Shown one piece after another: positions 43,169-54,928 of a stretch of 64,000 nt of DNA (its first letter is position 1; each line of letters begins with the position of its first letter). The DNA comes from Neurospora intermedia (taxonomy: Eukaryota > Ascomycota > Sordariomycetes > Sordariales > Sordariaceae): contig BTPP01000009.1 of assembly GCA_037102815.1 (NCBI GenBank), positions 248,001 through 312,000 of the forward strand. Direction: 5' to 3'. The notes below the pieces were generated by a model. The model made no database searches, was not told where the DNA came from, and saw nothing but the letters and a program-made list of their open reading frames with translations. The position numbers and the translations under genes were made by a program.

Positions 43169-44441
43169 GGTGATGGACTTTGCTTCAATGTGTTTTTTTG
43201 ATGATTGTTGTGTTTTGTGCGTTGTATGAGATGATGTGTGTGATGATGGCGATGATGATGATGATGATGATGATGATGGAAAGAAAGGAGAGCAGAGAAA
43301 GGTGTAGGAAATTTTATAGGTTTGGAAAGAGTCCTCGCAGCACCGAATCCTCCTAGAGTTCTTGACTACGGCAAGAACTGATGACTGTGTGTCTGTCCCA
43401 GAATAAAATTACGGACATGATGTGTTCCGGGATATTTGTGTGCGGAAGCGGGACTATGCAATGACATCTTGTCTTCGGCACAAGCACAAGTGGTCAATGA
43501 GGAAGGCGTTAGTGACGGTGGCGAAGGTCTCAACTGGACGGACCATGAAATTGGTCTGTCAAGAGTGTAGCAGGCAGTGAATACAGGTATCAGTTATTTT
43601 CGGACATCCGTCCATGGTACAGTACGTATAGATGTGCAGGAAATACCTAGGGTAGGTATATACTAGTAGAAAGGCAGGCTGTACGTAGAGCGACATCGAT
43701 CTGTTGTTCGCACTTGACATTCTGGAGTGTTATGCCCGAGTCAAATGGTAATTAATTTCTGGTGGGCATGAATGTTGCAGTACAGGTACTTACAGATTAT
43801 GTATGTATGCTTGATTTTCCTGAAAGTTGAAAATGAAATGCCCGGAATTTTATACGGTATGCATTGCCAAATCCGGGATTTATCATCGAGGACCTGCGAG
43901 AGGGAGGGGTCTGCGAGACGGGCTTGCTCAATTCCACGGAAGTAGCTGCGTTAGGCGTTCCGTCTACCTAAGTTCGTAAGCAGCGACGGTTGTGATAGAG
44001 TGAGTGTTCTTGTGTCATGATGCCTGGTGTGGATTTGGATTTTTGACTTAGGTATTTCCTTCCATCCGTATCGATCGCGATGTGATCGGTCTGTCATCTT
44101 TCTGACTGGGAGAAGAGTAAAAGAACCAAGACAGGGACTAGTGTAAATAACCTGCAAGAGAGGGGACAGAGGAGGAGGGGAGAGAGAAATGCGCACCTGA
44201 GTTCGAAATCCATGCATGATATGGGCTCCCACCCCGAAGTGCTAGTAGCATGATAGTGCACTGTCACAGAACCACCTGCGTGCAAGCAGGGCTGAAGAGA
44301 AACAACAAAGATGCCATTCACATAAAAACAAACCGAGATCTGCCCAAAGTGATGACAGACCACCAAGGTCTATCTATCCCAAGCGCTGACTCCCAACTCC
44401 AATTAAAAACACCAGAAAAAATCCCAATCCACATGACATGC
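43169..44441. other. Copy B promoter region and intergenic DNA
   Basis: The part up to 44101 belongs to the duplication. A GAT/ATG microsatellite lies at about 43245-43279. From 44102 to 44441 the DNA is unique 3' flank of the Lgl/Sro7 gene. No additional gene. Confidence 0.6.
43312..43318 (-). promoter_or_regulatory. TATA box of copy B, absent from copy A
   Basis: TATAAAA on the minus strand, about 144 bases before the copy B ATG. It sits in the segment of about 255 bases that the left duplication arm lacks, so the two paralogues have different core promoters. Confidence 0.5.
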
Positions 44442-47400
44442 TCAAAAGAAACTCTTCTTGATCCCTCCCAAAAACAAATCCCTCTTTTGCTTCTTGACGA
44501 ACCCATCCACATCCTCGGCCCACTTACTCGTCGTATTCGCCAAGTTGTCCATGCTATCGCCCATGATGTTCAACTTCTCGGTGCGCTCGTTCAGCTGGCG
44601 TGTCAGGTAATCACCCCATCCTTCTGTCTCTTTCACCTGTCCCTGCAATCTGGCAGTACTTGATCCCGCGGCACCGGCGGCGGCAGGGTTGTAGACTCCG
44701 GCACCGTTGCGTTCTGCGTCTGTGGCTGCCATCATTCTCTTTGAGGGGGGACGGTCGGGGCCACCGATCAGGAGGTCGAGATCTGTGGGGGAGATGTACT
44801 GTGTGCCGGAGAGCCATTGGACGTTGGAGATTGTCGGTCTGGGTGGGAGTTCCTGGGCGATGTTGATCATGTTATCGAGCGTGTTCTCAAGAGCACGTCC
44901 GCTGCCTCCCCAGACTGGGAGGACGGTGATTTCGGAGGGACCGGTGAAACCGAGGACGTCACCGGTTTTGGAAATGACGGTTGATATGGTGCGTAGAGGG
45001 TCGAGCATGGGCAACGGATGCTTGGCGATCTCACGCAATCCTGGGAGGGTGTAAGAGCGGAGGGTTCGGTCGTTGAAGACGGCAACGAGGGCGTATCCGT
45101 GAGATGACATGGAGGTGTCAGCAGGGGTTACGGCAGCGGCGTCACAGAGGATGCCGGAGTCGAAGGATTTGGAGGCGCCACGAGCGTGGGGTGGGCGGAA
45201 GATTTTGGATTCTGTTTGGGTGACTGTTGCGGCATGGGTTAGTATTGAACCGAAACGAAAGGAAATGGGGAACGAGGGAGAGAGGACATACCAGCAACCA
45301 AAACACCATCAACCTGTTTGCCCTCTCTCAACCCAGCAACAATGGGCCCCGTAGCACCGGCTTCCCGCCCCGTCTGCACCTCCATAGGACAAATGGCCAC
45401 CACCTTATCGTCCATGTTGGCAACACCAGCCAGCTGGACCGAATACCCCTGGCCAGAAGGTAGCAACTTGAAAGTAGCCACCCTCCCCATATTCGTTCCC
45501 ACAAAGCAGCAGATACTCGAATAGTTCTCGCCTTCGAGCGTCATGACTCCAAACTCGATGACTGTCGGCCACTCGGGCTTGCCCCCGTGACTGGAGCTAG
45601 ACGAATGCTTGAACAAACCCCTCTTCTCCCCCTTGGACCATTCCGTGACAGAGCCATGGTAGATTACCTTTGGCCCTCGCAGGTCAATGATAGAGAGATG
45701 TCCGCCCTCGGATCCAGCAGCCACAAAGCCCACATCCGACACCGCCACCACTGACACCCTCCCCTGAGCCATGTTATGCATGACAAACGGCTGCAGTCCT
45801 TCCTTCAAACTCGGTTCCGCCCGGGAGGAAATATCCATCAAGCCTCCCCTTTCACATTCCTCAGCTCTCGGCGCCTCCTTGCCAAAGTTTTTGTTGATTC
45901 CCCACCGCCAAACAATCACCTCTCCCGTCTTTGTTCCCGCTGCGAACTCTCCCGTCTCTTGTGCCATGTGCATAGCTGTCGTTTCCACACCGCCCTCGAA
46001 TCGGTTAAGCGACCGAGCAACGTCCACTTGACATTGCATGGCATTCTCGATCTCGTCTCCGCGGCCGACGTCCCATAAGCGGATGATGTTATCGGCGTGC
46101 AATACTTGGACGATATTCCTCTGCTCCTTTCTCGTTCTGTGGCTGTACTCCACTCCTCCTCTGAGTATTTGCTCTCCCAAGCTCCTCTTCTCTGCCATAC
46201 CCAACCAGCGTGCTCTTGGTACTGTCGATACAGCTACTGTTTGAACAAACGGATGGACAAACGAGAGACTGGGGTGTAGCATATTGGTCGGAGAGATGGG
46301 GAAACCGGAGGGGAAGGTCAAGGTAATCAGTTCCCCCGAGGAGAGCTGGACCAGAACAGCGATGGGGTCTTGAGCGCCGTTAAAGTAGGGAGATGACCGT
46401 GGGATGAGAACGTAGTTGACCACGCTTGCTCCTGGGGGAGTGGAGATGGGGAGAGAGCGCTTGCCGTCGAAGTGGGCAGCGAGAACTTCCCACGAGGAGG
46501 TGGCATAGATTGGGGTGGGACCGAGTTCGAGGAAAGTGAGGTTGCTTGCGGTGGGATCGTCGATGTTGTGGCCGCCAGCAATCAGAAGACCGGTGTTGTC
46601 GGGGTCGGTTTGGCAGCACCACGAGATACGGACGAAGGGAGCGAGGCGCATGGGTCTGGGTGGGTTGGAGGTGGGCTCGTTGACTCGGGTGCGGTATAGT
46701 GACCTGGCTGTGATGAGACGGCCTTCTTTGGTGTCCCAGATAGCGAGGCTGCCATCTTCGTGCGCAGTCAGAATGAAGGTACCCGTGGGGTGCCAAACGG
46801 CATGGGTAATTTTGGGTTTCCGGGCCATGTGGATTCCGTGGCCATCACCACCGGGAGCATCAGGTGGCAGCTCGTATTCAAAGTACTTCTGGACAATGTT
46901 CTGCTTGAACGAGTAGATGACGGCTCCGTTCGTGTAGGCAATCAGGATCTTGCCGATATCTCTGGGGTGTAGCTGCATAGACACGAGTCTGCCCGCAGTT
47001 GGGTTGGGGTCTCGCTCGCGCCAAAAGTTGGGAATTCGGAAGGTCGAGGGGCGTTCGCGGTCGAGGTCGTAGGCTGCAATATCACCGCTCTGTAACCCGA
47101 CAAAGGCCCAGTCCAGCATGGGGTCTGTCACCAGGCACACGACGCCCGAGTATACGTATTTGGCAACCTGGTTGCCCGTGTCGAGGTCCCATATGGCCAG
47201 CTCGTTCTTGCTGTCGAGGCTGATGAGGCGGTTGGCGACGAAGCGTAGCTCTCGGATGGACGATGGGCGCGGTGGGCAGAAGAACTTGTGGACACGGCGT
47301 TGGCCAAAGACGTAGATCTTGCCGGGGCCGAACTTGGACTCGTTGGTGCCGACTGCCAGTAGAGACTGGACGGGGTCGTAGGCGAGACAGCTGATCTGGG

Positions 47401-47509
47401 AGTTGATGCCGTAGCGGGCTTGTTCGTCGGGCATAAAGTGCATGGGCTGGATGTTCTGGGACAGGTCCGTCTGGACGCCCGCCTGCTTTGCGCGGATGAA
47501 GGAGGCCAT
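44442..47509 (-). CDS. sro7: Lethal giant larvae/Sro7/tomosyn-type exocytosis protein
   Basis: Exons 47509-45292 and 45223-44442 with a 68-base intron (GTATGT...CTAACC...AACAG) give 999 residues. The protein is built of two WD40 propellers; repeats such as LAIWDLDTGNQ, LAIWDTKEGRL and IIRLWDVGRGDE are clear. The C-terminal 70 residues (RLQGQVKETEGWGDYLTRQ, LNERTEKLNIMGDSMDNLA) resemble an R-SNARE helix with Arg at the central layer, as in tomosyn. Lgl/Sro7 proteins bind t-SNAREs and the Rab Sec4 and control fusion of secretory vesicles at growth sites, here presumably the hyphal tip. The upstream DNA ends in a CAG-T just before the ATG and is rich in CAC units, suggesting a possible intron in the leader. 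The symbol follows the yeast orthologue. Confidence 0.9.
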
Positions 47510-48245
47510 ACTGTCTGACTGTCAGTTTGGCGGCTGTAATTGTTGTTGTAGTAGTGGTGGTGATGGTGGTGGTGGTGATTGGTGGTATCAAGTCGGAGGG
47601 AGCATCTCCCGTCCTTCTCTGGCCTTGCTTGGGTCGCTGAGATGGAAGATGACGGGATGATGTTGTTGGGTTGAAGAGAGCTGAGAACGAGACGAACGAC
47701 CCCGACGCACGGTGACGGCAGTGACCGCGGGACAAGCGGGGCTTCCTTGCTCTCACCTGCATCCGCTAAAAAACTCCCCTGTAAATTTGCCAAGCTTGTC
47801 CAGTAAACGCCCAGAAACTGCCGAGACAGCGCCCAGGGCTTAGCGCTGTGCCGCAGTCCCGGTCAAATGCCAAGCCCCACACGGCTACGCGCGGCCCGTG
47901 ACGGCACGGGAGTCTGTTTGGACTTCACATGTCGTCGTCATCCACTGGCCACGCACTCTCTCTCTGCCTCTACGTCAACATCACAGCTTCGAGGTTGAGG
48001 TTGATGCTTTGTCCATGATACAGCATCTCGTCAACAAGATGAGACACTTTCACCTGGCTGGACCACATCGATGGTGATGTTCACGACTAGTTGGACCTCA
48101 TCTGTCAAGCGACATTCATGTGAAAGTAGTCAATTCTACGCCTGGTTTTGTTTACTTCCCCTTTTCCTCCTCGTTACTTCTCGTCATCAACACCTCTCCC
48201 ATCTCTAGCATTACCCGAAATCAACACTCGGTGTCCCAACCGGCA
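47510..48245. other. Intergenic, Lgl/Sro7 leader
   Basis: Leader and promoter of the Lgl/Sro7 gene with CAC/CAT repeats near 47555-47590, then the 3' flank of the next gene. No gene seen. Confidence 0.5.
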
Positions 48246-50508
48246 TTAAACCCACTCCGCTCCTCCTGGCGCCGGTCTGCTCGGTGGTCCCCTCCGTGGT
48301 TTTGGTGCATGTGGTCCTTCTCGGGGCTCCTCCGGACGTTGTTTTCCCTCTGCCTTCGATCCCCTCTCCATGTACTGTTCCATTTCATGCCCTATGTAGG
48401 ACCCGTGTGTCAACACCATCCTCACAAAACTGTACACCAACTTTTAGCAGAGTGTTCTCTTCCGCTTTCTTACCTTTGTGGTCACCATTCCCTTCTTGGT
48501 GTCTACTGTTTTCCACTTCCTCCCTTGCTTGTTGCTCTTGGTGATCCTCACTATTGCCAACGACCTCTGTTGCTTTACCTTTCACCTGTCTCCTTGCCTC
48601 TGCCAGTTGTCTCTCCACTCCCTTAGCCTCCTCAAGAAACTGCCGAGTATCAACCAGAGTCTCTGTCGCCTTCTGACGCAAACCAACCATTGCTTCACGC
48701 ACCGGGCCGAATGCTGTCTCGACGCTTGTGACCTGAGACACAAGATGGTTAAGGGATGCTTGAAGATTCGCAAGCTGGGTGGTGAGATTTTCCAATGAGA
48801 AAATTAGTTCTTCGCTCTTTTGTTGCTCGATTCCCTCGTTTCCTGCCTCTTGGGAGGCATGTGAGTGTTCCCTGTTGTTGTTGCTGCTGCTGCTGCTACT
48901 GTTGTCTTTTGCAGATGGTACTTCTTGCGCTATCTCTTGCCCTGTCTCTCCTTCAGCCTCCCGAGTCAGTCTACGACCCCCAGAAACAGACAACCCCTCC
49001 CTATTCATCACCTCCTCATCCGACGAATTCGACGAGTCCGACATGTCCGACGAGTCAGTCGACCACCTGCTCACCATCCCCCTCCTATCATCCTCTGCCG
49101 CAACAGAACTCATCACCTCCGGACTGGCAGTCAACTCCCGAGCAAACATCGGAGCCGCATGGCCGGCACCACCAGCAGGAACATCGTTCATGGAAGTAGG
49201 CGCGGGAGTCAACCCCAAACGGCCCCCATGCGGCACATGCGGTCCCGGCCTCTTCAACGTCGCTGACAGCGGAGAAGGAGTCCTCAACACCTGCTGGGTG
49301 CTTGGTGGTCTCAGGTTCAGTATTGCTGGCTTTCTGATGATGCGAGGTGTGGTCCCGTTACGAATGAACGTCGGACTGGTTGGCTCGTGTCCACCTTCAC
49401 CCCATCCTTCCAACCTATCTCTAGGTTCCCTTGAAGATACAATCGGATTCTGGCGTCGGTAGTGACTTCCAAGTGGCGGCCCGGGAGTAGTACGTAGTGG
49501 TTCCCATCTCCGATCGTCTCCTTTTTTCTCAGAGCCATCCACACACCCTTGACTCCTCTCTTCTCCATTCCCATGCTCCCCAAACATGAACCGATGATAC
49601 GTCTCCGCGAAGATCGACTCCCTTCCCTCCGAGCCTTTCATGTCTTGAGAATATATGGAATCCGGGCTTTGTCCCCTTCCCACTTCAGTATTCTTTCTTC
49701 CCTCTCTTAGAGGTACTCTCAACCCTAAAACTTGTCCCCCGACATCATCCACCCTTCTAGAGGTAGCAGTAGACACCCCACCCCCCTTTTCTTCCGCTGT
49801 ACCGTGATCATTTCCCGCAACCAACTTTCTTGTTGGCAATTTGCTTAGTATCTGTGGCTTGGGGTGAATCCCAAGAGCAGAAGGCTCTCGTCGCCCATCC
49901 ACAGCGGGCGACATCCCCCCTGACCCTAATCCTGAAGGAACTATCAGCACAGGCGGCACCACCACTCTCCCCACCTCCCTCGACGAAATCTGCACTCCTC
50001 CTCCATCTCTAGTATGAGCTGTCCCTGGCCATTCTGCACGCGACGGGACTTGCTCATCGAGCCCCCTATAGTAATGGTTACCAGGAAGTGACCCAGACCT
50101 GAACCTGGACCTTTTCCCCGCAGGCCGCTGAGATGCCAACGATAGAAATGCCCGATCACACAACCGCCCAGGCGGAGGTCGTTGAGGGGACGTAGGCGTC
50201 CTCCATGGTGCTGGACGCAATGGACGTCGTCGCGGCTCTGGTTGTGGTTGTGGTTGTGGTTGGGTGTCATAGCTGGTGCCACCAAATGGAAGAAGTCCTG
50301 GGAGAGCACCAAGTGGGAAACTTGGTGTGGTAACCGGATCGGATACTTGTGCTTGTGCTGGTGGTGGTGGTGGCGGTAATGGTGCAGCTCGGGGATGGGA
50401 GTAAGTACCCTTGCTCAATGGATTTGCCAGTCCTTCACGAGTTACTCCATCCCCTCCGTGGGCAGGCGGAGGTGGTGGCGGCAGTTGTTTTCTTCGGTGT
50501 CGATCCAT
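48246..50508 (-). CDS. Long disordered protein with C-terminal coiled coil
   Basis: Model: exons 50508-48474 and 48391-48246, 726 residues. The first exon alone can be read to a stop at 48385 (707 residues). I prefer splicing because a GTAAGA donor after NGDHK and a CATAG acceptor join in phase to a charged tail (HEMEQYMERGSKAEGKQRPEEP onward). The N-terminus is poly-Pro (LPPPPPPAHG, PLPPPPPPAQA) and most of the protein is Ser/Pro/Arg-rich and disordered. A Ser/Asp cluster near 500 is followed by a coiled coil of about 100 residues (ELIFSLENLTTQLANLQASLNHLV onward). Poly-Pro runs suggest SH3, WW or profilin partners, but this is inference. No known domain. Confidence 0.7.
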
Positions 50509-51819
50509 GGGTTTTGTCGATCGTCGTCCTTCTTGTCCACTATTCTGGCTTCCTGGACCTTCCGTATTTTCTTCGCGTTCCTAGGTAGTTTTCCGGCTTT
50601 ATGTCTTTTTTTTCTTACTCTTGACTCGCTTGTCTCCCAGCTGCCCAACTTTCTCGCTTTCTGTCTTCTCCTCTTCCTCAACTCCTCTCCTCTTCCAGCC
50701 TGGATATTCTTCCTCTTCCAGCCTCGTGTTTTTGTCTTCCTGGATTTTTTTTTTCAGTCAGTAATCCGGGGCAAACACCTACAACCTTTCCATCGCACAA
50801 TCATCAGTGTCCATCAGTCCCCCAACCCGAAAACTTACCACAAACCAGTTAAAAGACAGTGATGGTCTGCCAAGAAAGGTTAAACTGCCGCTGTGCATCC
50901 AAATTTGGTATCAGTCGTACATCTCGGCTTCCAGCTTCGCCCTCAAGTTCAAGTTTCGTAACTAAACTTTCCACGATCAAGTCAATATCTTCTCTATCAA
51001 CATCCAAAAGTTGTAAAATTGCACCACAAAAACTTACTTTTATTGAACACAAGATCTTGTGGTTGATACACCAAGGAGCGCGAGCCAAAGAAAGCAAAGG
51101 TTTGGCCTTTTGTATTCGATTTCACCAAAAGCGCTGCTGACACACTCGCCCAAACGCAATGGGCAATTTCACCACCACCAAGCTGTAACTTCATCCAAAA
51201 CATCGTCAAGCCCATCAATCATCAATCGGTCAATCACTGTACCATGCAATCCAATGCGTTGTTTCTACCGAGCTGGCAACAAAGCGACAAGCGTACCGGT
51301 CACCACATCAACCATCTCAGAGTCTCCCAAACATTGGCATTCTCGGTTGCTTCATCCATTCACAGCACCAACGTCATTGCACGGATTCACAGTCATTCAC
51401 TCATTCACATTCACGAAACAAGCTTTAAGTAAACGGCATCTTTGTTATGCTATGGACTTATGTAGAACTGGTAATACTGGAAAGAAACCTAGACTCGGAT
51501 CGGAAACTGTTTGTGCAAGTGCCATCCATGAATCCTGTCCATATATCGGTCCCAAGATCCTCCCAAGTATTGACTCCCTCCACGGCCACCAGCATCTCGC
51601 TATATGATCCATTGATCATCTTATACTACCACCATCGCTCAAGTCGTCCAAATATATCTGGCCCCGATGGGTCACGAAAACCTCCCCAAGTCCCAAACCC
51701 TTTGCGTGCCGCTTACCAATCACACCCCTCTCCATCGTCGACATGTTCCACTTAGGCAACAATGTCCTGAAATGACTGACTCAAGTCCCGTCAAGAAAGG
51801 CCAGCCAAAGCGACCAAGA
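50509..51819. other. Intergenic, qde-2 3' flank
   Basis: About 1.3 kb. No supported gene. A T run lies at 50748-50755. The open frames here start at non-ATG codons and have random composition. Confidence 0.5.
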
Positions 51820-54789
51820 TTAGACCCACCACATGGTGTTGTGGATGCGGGCTTGCATGGGAATCAGCCTGGGAGGCGGGTTGTTCTTCTTCCAGTCGCT
51901 GCTGTAAGTAGTGGGATCTTGGTGCTTGGCAACCAAGTTGTTCGGGTTGTTCACCTGGTCCCTGACCTTCTCAGGAACCCGTGTATTGTTACCATAGTCC
52001 CGGTTCTCGTGGCAGCGAGCACGCGCACCCGCCAGATGGGCATAGTAGACAGCCGGATGCAACGAGATGGGCGTGGTGGCACGGCAGAAGGTGTAGCACT
52101 GTTGGTAAATCATCCTCTGCAAGTTGTTCACCTGGGGCTTGATCTCGTCCATGAGGACGTGGTAATGGACAGGACGCGCCGTTCCCTGGAGCGCAAAATG
52201 CGAGCTCAGGAAGAAGTCATAGTGGAAGGGATGCGTGACCTCCCTCTCCACCAGGGTGCCAGGCTCAGGGTTGCCATTCTTGTCTCCCTTGTCGGGGAAG
52301 AAGCGAATGTGATGGCGCTTGGTGGCCACAATCACCGTCATCTTGGCCTCCTTCTTGCACCTCTCCCTGAAGGCCTTCTTGATGGCTTTCACCTCCTGCT
52401 CCATGACATGGGCAAACTGGCCCTCGGAGACACCGTCGCGGAAGTAGTAGATATCCTCAACCTCTCTGCCCGTCTTCTCCTTGTAGGCCTTGAGGAAAGT
52501 GGGAATCCAGGTACTGATGTTCTCGTCGGTCAGGATCTCGTTGTGCCAGCCGTTGGTCTGGACGGCAGCGCGGTACTGATAACCCTCCACGTCGACTGAG
52601 GCGCACATGGCAGCAATAGACGGCATGTCTGAGCCCGGCGATGCGTGAGTCACATCAACGCCAATCATCATGGTGGGCCTGATGAAGAAGTTGTGCGACT
52701 TGGCCTTGGTGGCAGTGAGGCTGGAGGTCTGTCCGCCCAGCTTTGCGTTGACCTTCATGCAGACATTGGAAATGTACTGCCCCTGTGCCTTCCTGACGTG
52801 GTCAGCCAGCAGGACTTGAGTGACAATGCCGTAGCGGCACTCAAAAATCTTCTTGAGACGCTCATACACATGAGCAGACTTGTCCGGGACGGCAACGAAC
52901 ACGATCTGCGGGCACAGGTCTTTTCTACCTGCGACCATCTGGGGGACGTGCTTGTGAAGTTCGTCGGCTAGGGTAGCTGGGTTTGCATTGATGTTGGTCG
53001 TGTAGGGGTTCTTCGCGATTCTGCCGCCATGTGCCTTGTAAATGTTCGTGAATTGCTGGACAAAGTTGCCCGCCGCCCTCCCATCGACACACATGTTCAG
53101 TGCAATGAAGCCCCAATGGGTCAAGGGCTCCTTGTTGGCTTCGATGAACCGGGCGCCGCGAAGGTCCCAGCGACCGGTGTTCAGGGGTCTGGCGGTCTTC
53201 TTCTCAAAGAAAACCTCAGGGTGCCTGAGCACCTTGGCCTCAGTTTTGGCCATTTCGGGGGAGATGCTAACACCGAAGGCCTTGAGGTACTTGTCGTTGG
53301 CCCAGTCGAGACGCTGAACCGACGCACTGATGTCCTTCTTGCGCTGGTCCGGGCGCTGAACGGCAAACTTGATCATGGAGGCAGTCTGTTGAGGGTCCAG
53401 CTTGTACTGGTACTGGTTGAAGCCAACGATGTTGCATACCTCGGCAGGGAAAGATCCAGCACGTGTCGTCTCAATGACGGGCCAGCCGGCTTGACGGACC
53501 AGATAGCCGTATCTCTCCTTCATGTAATCCCGAATGCAGATCTCCTTCTCAGTGCCATTCGGCTGCTTCCAGTTGAACTTGACGTTGTAGGAGTTGGCGC
53601 CGCCAGGGCCGTGCTTCTTGTCGAAGGCGAAGCCCTTGATCTTGTACTCCTTGGTCTCATTGGGACGATGGAGGAGCGTGAAGCGACAACCCTTCAGGCG
53701 GCGCAGGGCCCTCATGGCCTCAGACTGCTCGTACCTTCCCTGGCTGACCAGGGGCTTCAACACGGCGGTGATCATCTGGTCATCCAGGTTCTGGAGCTGG
53801 TCTCTTCTCAAACCGCCGTAAGTGTTGATCACGTACTTGATCATCTTGTCGGCTGGGTTGGCCCTCCAGAAGGTCTGGTTGCTCACATCAACATTGACAC
53901 CCAGACCAATCTGCTTGACGTTCTCGCTCAAGCGGAACGAAGCGTACACGCCTTTGTACGCCATGAGGAGCATGTCGAGCTCTCGGCCGGGCATGGAGGG
54001 GTGAAAGAAGCTGCGCTTGATGGTTTTCATGCGCTCTGACGGTCCCTGGCGGAGCAAGTGATCGAGGAAACTCATGCACTCGAGCACATGGTTGTCCCAA
54101 GGAGCGGTCCTCATGAGGTAAGCCCTCAGAGACTGGAGACGGACTTTACCAGTGGGCCTGATGGTGATGTGGAAGGCATTCTTCCTCTCGCCGCCAGGCT
54201 TGCGACCGCGCTCCTCGTCCAGGTCAACCAGGAGACGCATCTCGTCAACCGACTGGGCCAACCAGGCCAGCTTGCGCCCGTCGTAGATCCAGGGCTTCTT
54301 GGTGACCGAAGCAAGCTTCTGCTGGACAGCCTTGGACTTCCAGACCTTGTCGTAAACAACGCCGCCGGTGGGTTCAGGGCTCAGAGCAACGTCGTACTGG
54401 AAAACATCCATGTTGGCGATCCTGGTGACAGGATACTGATTGACGGAGAGCCTGGTAGGGGTGCCCTCGGTGTTGAAGCCGCTGCGAGTGGCAAACGTGC
54501 TGCTGATGTCGGCCTTGAGGTAGGCGTCAGCAGGCAGGTCGACGCGCTTGCCGACACGCTCCTCGTGGCTCAAGGGGGGACGAGTGTCCATCTTGCCGGG
54601 GTCGTAACCAAGAGGGGGCGGAAAGTTGGAGCGAGCCTGAGCGGGAGCAGCACCCGAGGCAGCAGAGACGCCCGAGGGAGTACGAGCGTGAGTGGAAGGC
54701 TGAGGCGGGCCGGCAGGACGCGCCGGCAAGGTCACCTGACGACCGGACATCTTGGGGCTCGAGCCAGCGGGAGAGCCAGGAGCAGACAT
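51820..54789 (-). CDS. qde-2: Argonaute, QDE-2 type (RNA silencing)
   Basis: Intron-free coding region of 989 residues from the ATG at 54789 (MSAPGSPAGSSP). The frame stays open further upstream but lacks a better ATG and crosses a likely leader intron. Order: Pro/Ala-rich N-terminus, N domain, linker 1, PAZ, MID and PIWI, ending MWWV. In PIWI the slicer tetrad is complete: Asp712 (GVDVTHASPG), Glu751 (HNEIL), Asp785 (FRDGVSEGQF) and His875 (RPVHYHVL), so the protein should cut target RNA. QDE-2 is the Argonaute of Neurospora quelling; it binds siRNA and removes the passenger strand together with the exonuclease QIP. I take orthology to qde-2 from overall likeness read by eye; a second fungal Argonaute (sms-2, meiotic silencing) is less likely but not excluded. 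Confidence 0.9.
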   Translation of the reverse strand: MSAPGSPAGSSPKMSGRQVTLPARPAGPPQPSTHARTPSGVSAASGAAPAQARSNFPPPLGYDPGKMDTRPPLSHEERVGKRVDLPADAYLKADISSTFATRSGFNTEGTPTRLSVNQYPVTRIANMDVFQYDVALSPEPTGGVVYDKVWKSKAVQQKLASVTKKPWIYDGRKLAWLAQSVDEMRLLVDLDEERGRKPGGERKNAFHITIRPTGKVRLQSLRAYLMRTAPWDNHVLECMSFLDHLLRQGPSERMKTIKRSFFHPSMPGRELDMLLMAYKGVYASFRLSENVKQIGLGVNVDVSNQTFWRANPADKMIKYVINTYGGLRRDQLQNLDDQMITAVLKPLVSQGRYEQSEAMRALRRLKGCRFTLLHRPNETKEYKIKGFAFDKKHGPGGANSYNVKFNWKQPNGTEKEICIRDYMKERYGYLVRQAGWPVIETTRAGSFPAEVCNIVGFNQYQYKLDPQQTASMIKFAVQRPDQRKKDISASVQRLDWANDKYLKAFGVSISPEMAKTEAKVLRHPEVFFEKKTARPLNTGRWDLRGARFIEANKEPLTHWGFIALNMCVDGRAAGNFVQQFTNIYKAHGGRIAKNPYTTNINANPATLADELHKHVPQMVAGRKDLCPQIVFVAVPDKSAHVYERLKKIFECRYGIVTQVLLADHVRKAQGQYISNVCMKVNAKLGGQTSSLTATKAKSHNFFIRPTMMIGVDVTHASPGSDMPSIAAMCASVDVEGYQYRAAVQTNGWHNEILTDENISTWIPTFLKAYKEKTGREVEDIYYFRDGVSEGQFAHVMEQEVKAIKKAFRERCKKEAKMTVIVATKRHHIRFFPDKGDKNGNPEPGTLVEREVTHPFHYDFFLSSHFALQGTARPVHYHVLMDEIKPQVNNLQRMIYQQCYTFCRATTPISLHPAVYYAHLAGARARCHENRDYGNNTRVPEKVRDQVNNPNNLVAKHQDPTTYSSDWKKNNPPPRLIPMQARIHNTMWWV

Positions 54790-54799
54790 TTTGCAGGTA

Positions 54800-54928
54800 C
54801 TGGTTGAGACAAGAGTCAGTGGTGGCTCAGTTTTGTGGGTGAGTGACAGTGTGATGGATGAGGAAGTGAGATGGGTAGTTGTGTCTGTTGCGTGGGCAGT
54901 GAGGGGAGCGGAGGGTGTCAAAACTCAC
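54800..54928 (-). other. Probable intron in the qde-2 5' leader
   Basis: On the minus strand a GTGAGT donor (54928-54923), a CTGAC branch-like site and an AACCAG acceptor (ending 54800) frame 129 bases that end 10 bases before the ATG. Removing it also removes the non-ATG open frame that otherwise extends the protein. Confidence 0.55.

Larger units (their letters stand above)
42210..44101 (-). repeat. Inverted duplication, right arm
   Basis: Collinear in reverse with 15169-16925. It is longer because of about 255 extra bases at roughly 43305-43565, between the conserved TATTCACTGCC block and the CTTTCTCTGCTCTCC block just upstream of the gene. Some differences between arms in the matched DNA are CpA/TpA pairs, such as AAGTCCATCACCATGG here against AAGTCTATTACTATGG in the left arm, as light RIP would make. 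Confidence 0.85.

Noticed and set aside
51820-54789. Long plus-strand open frames opposite the Argonaute and, likewise, opposite Rna14
   Set aside because: Shadows of the real minus-strand genes caused by codon bias.
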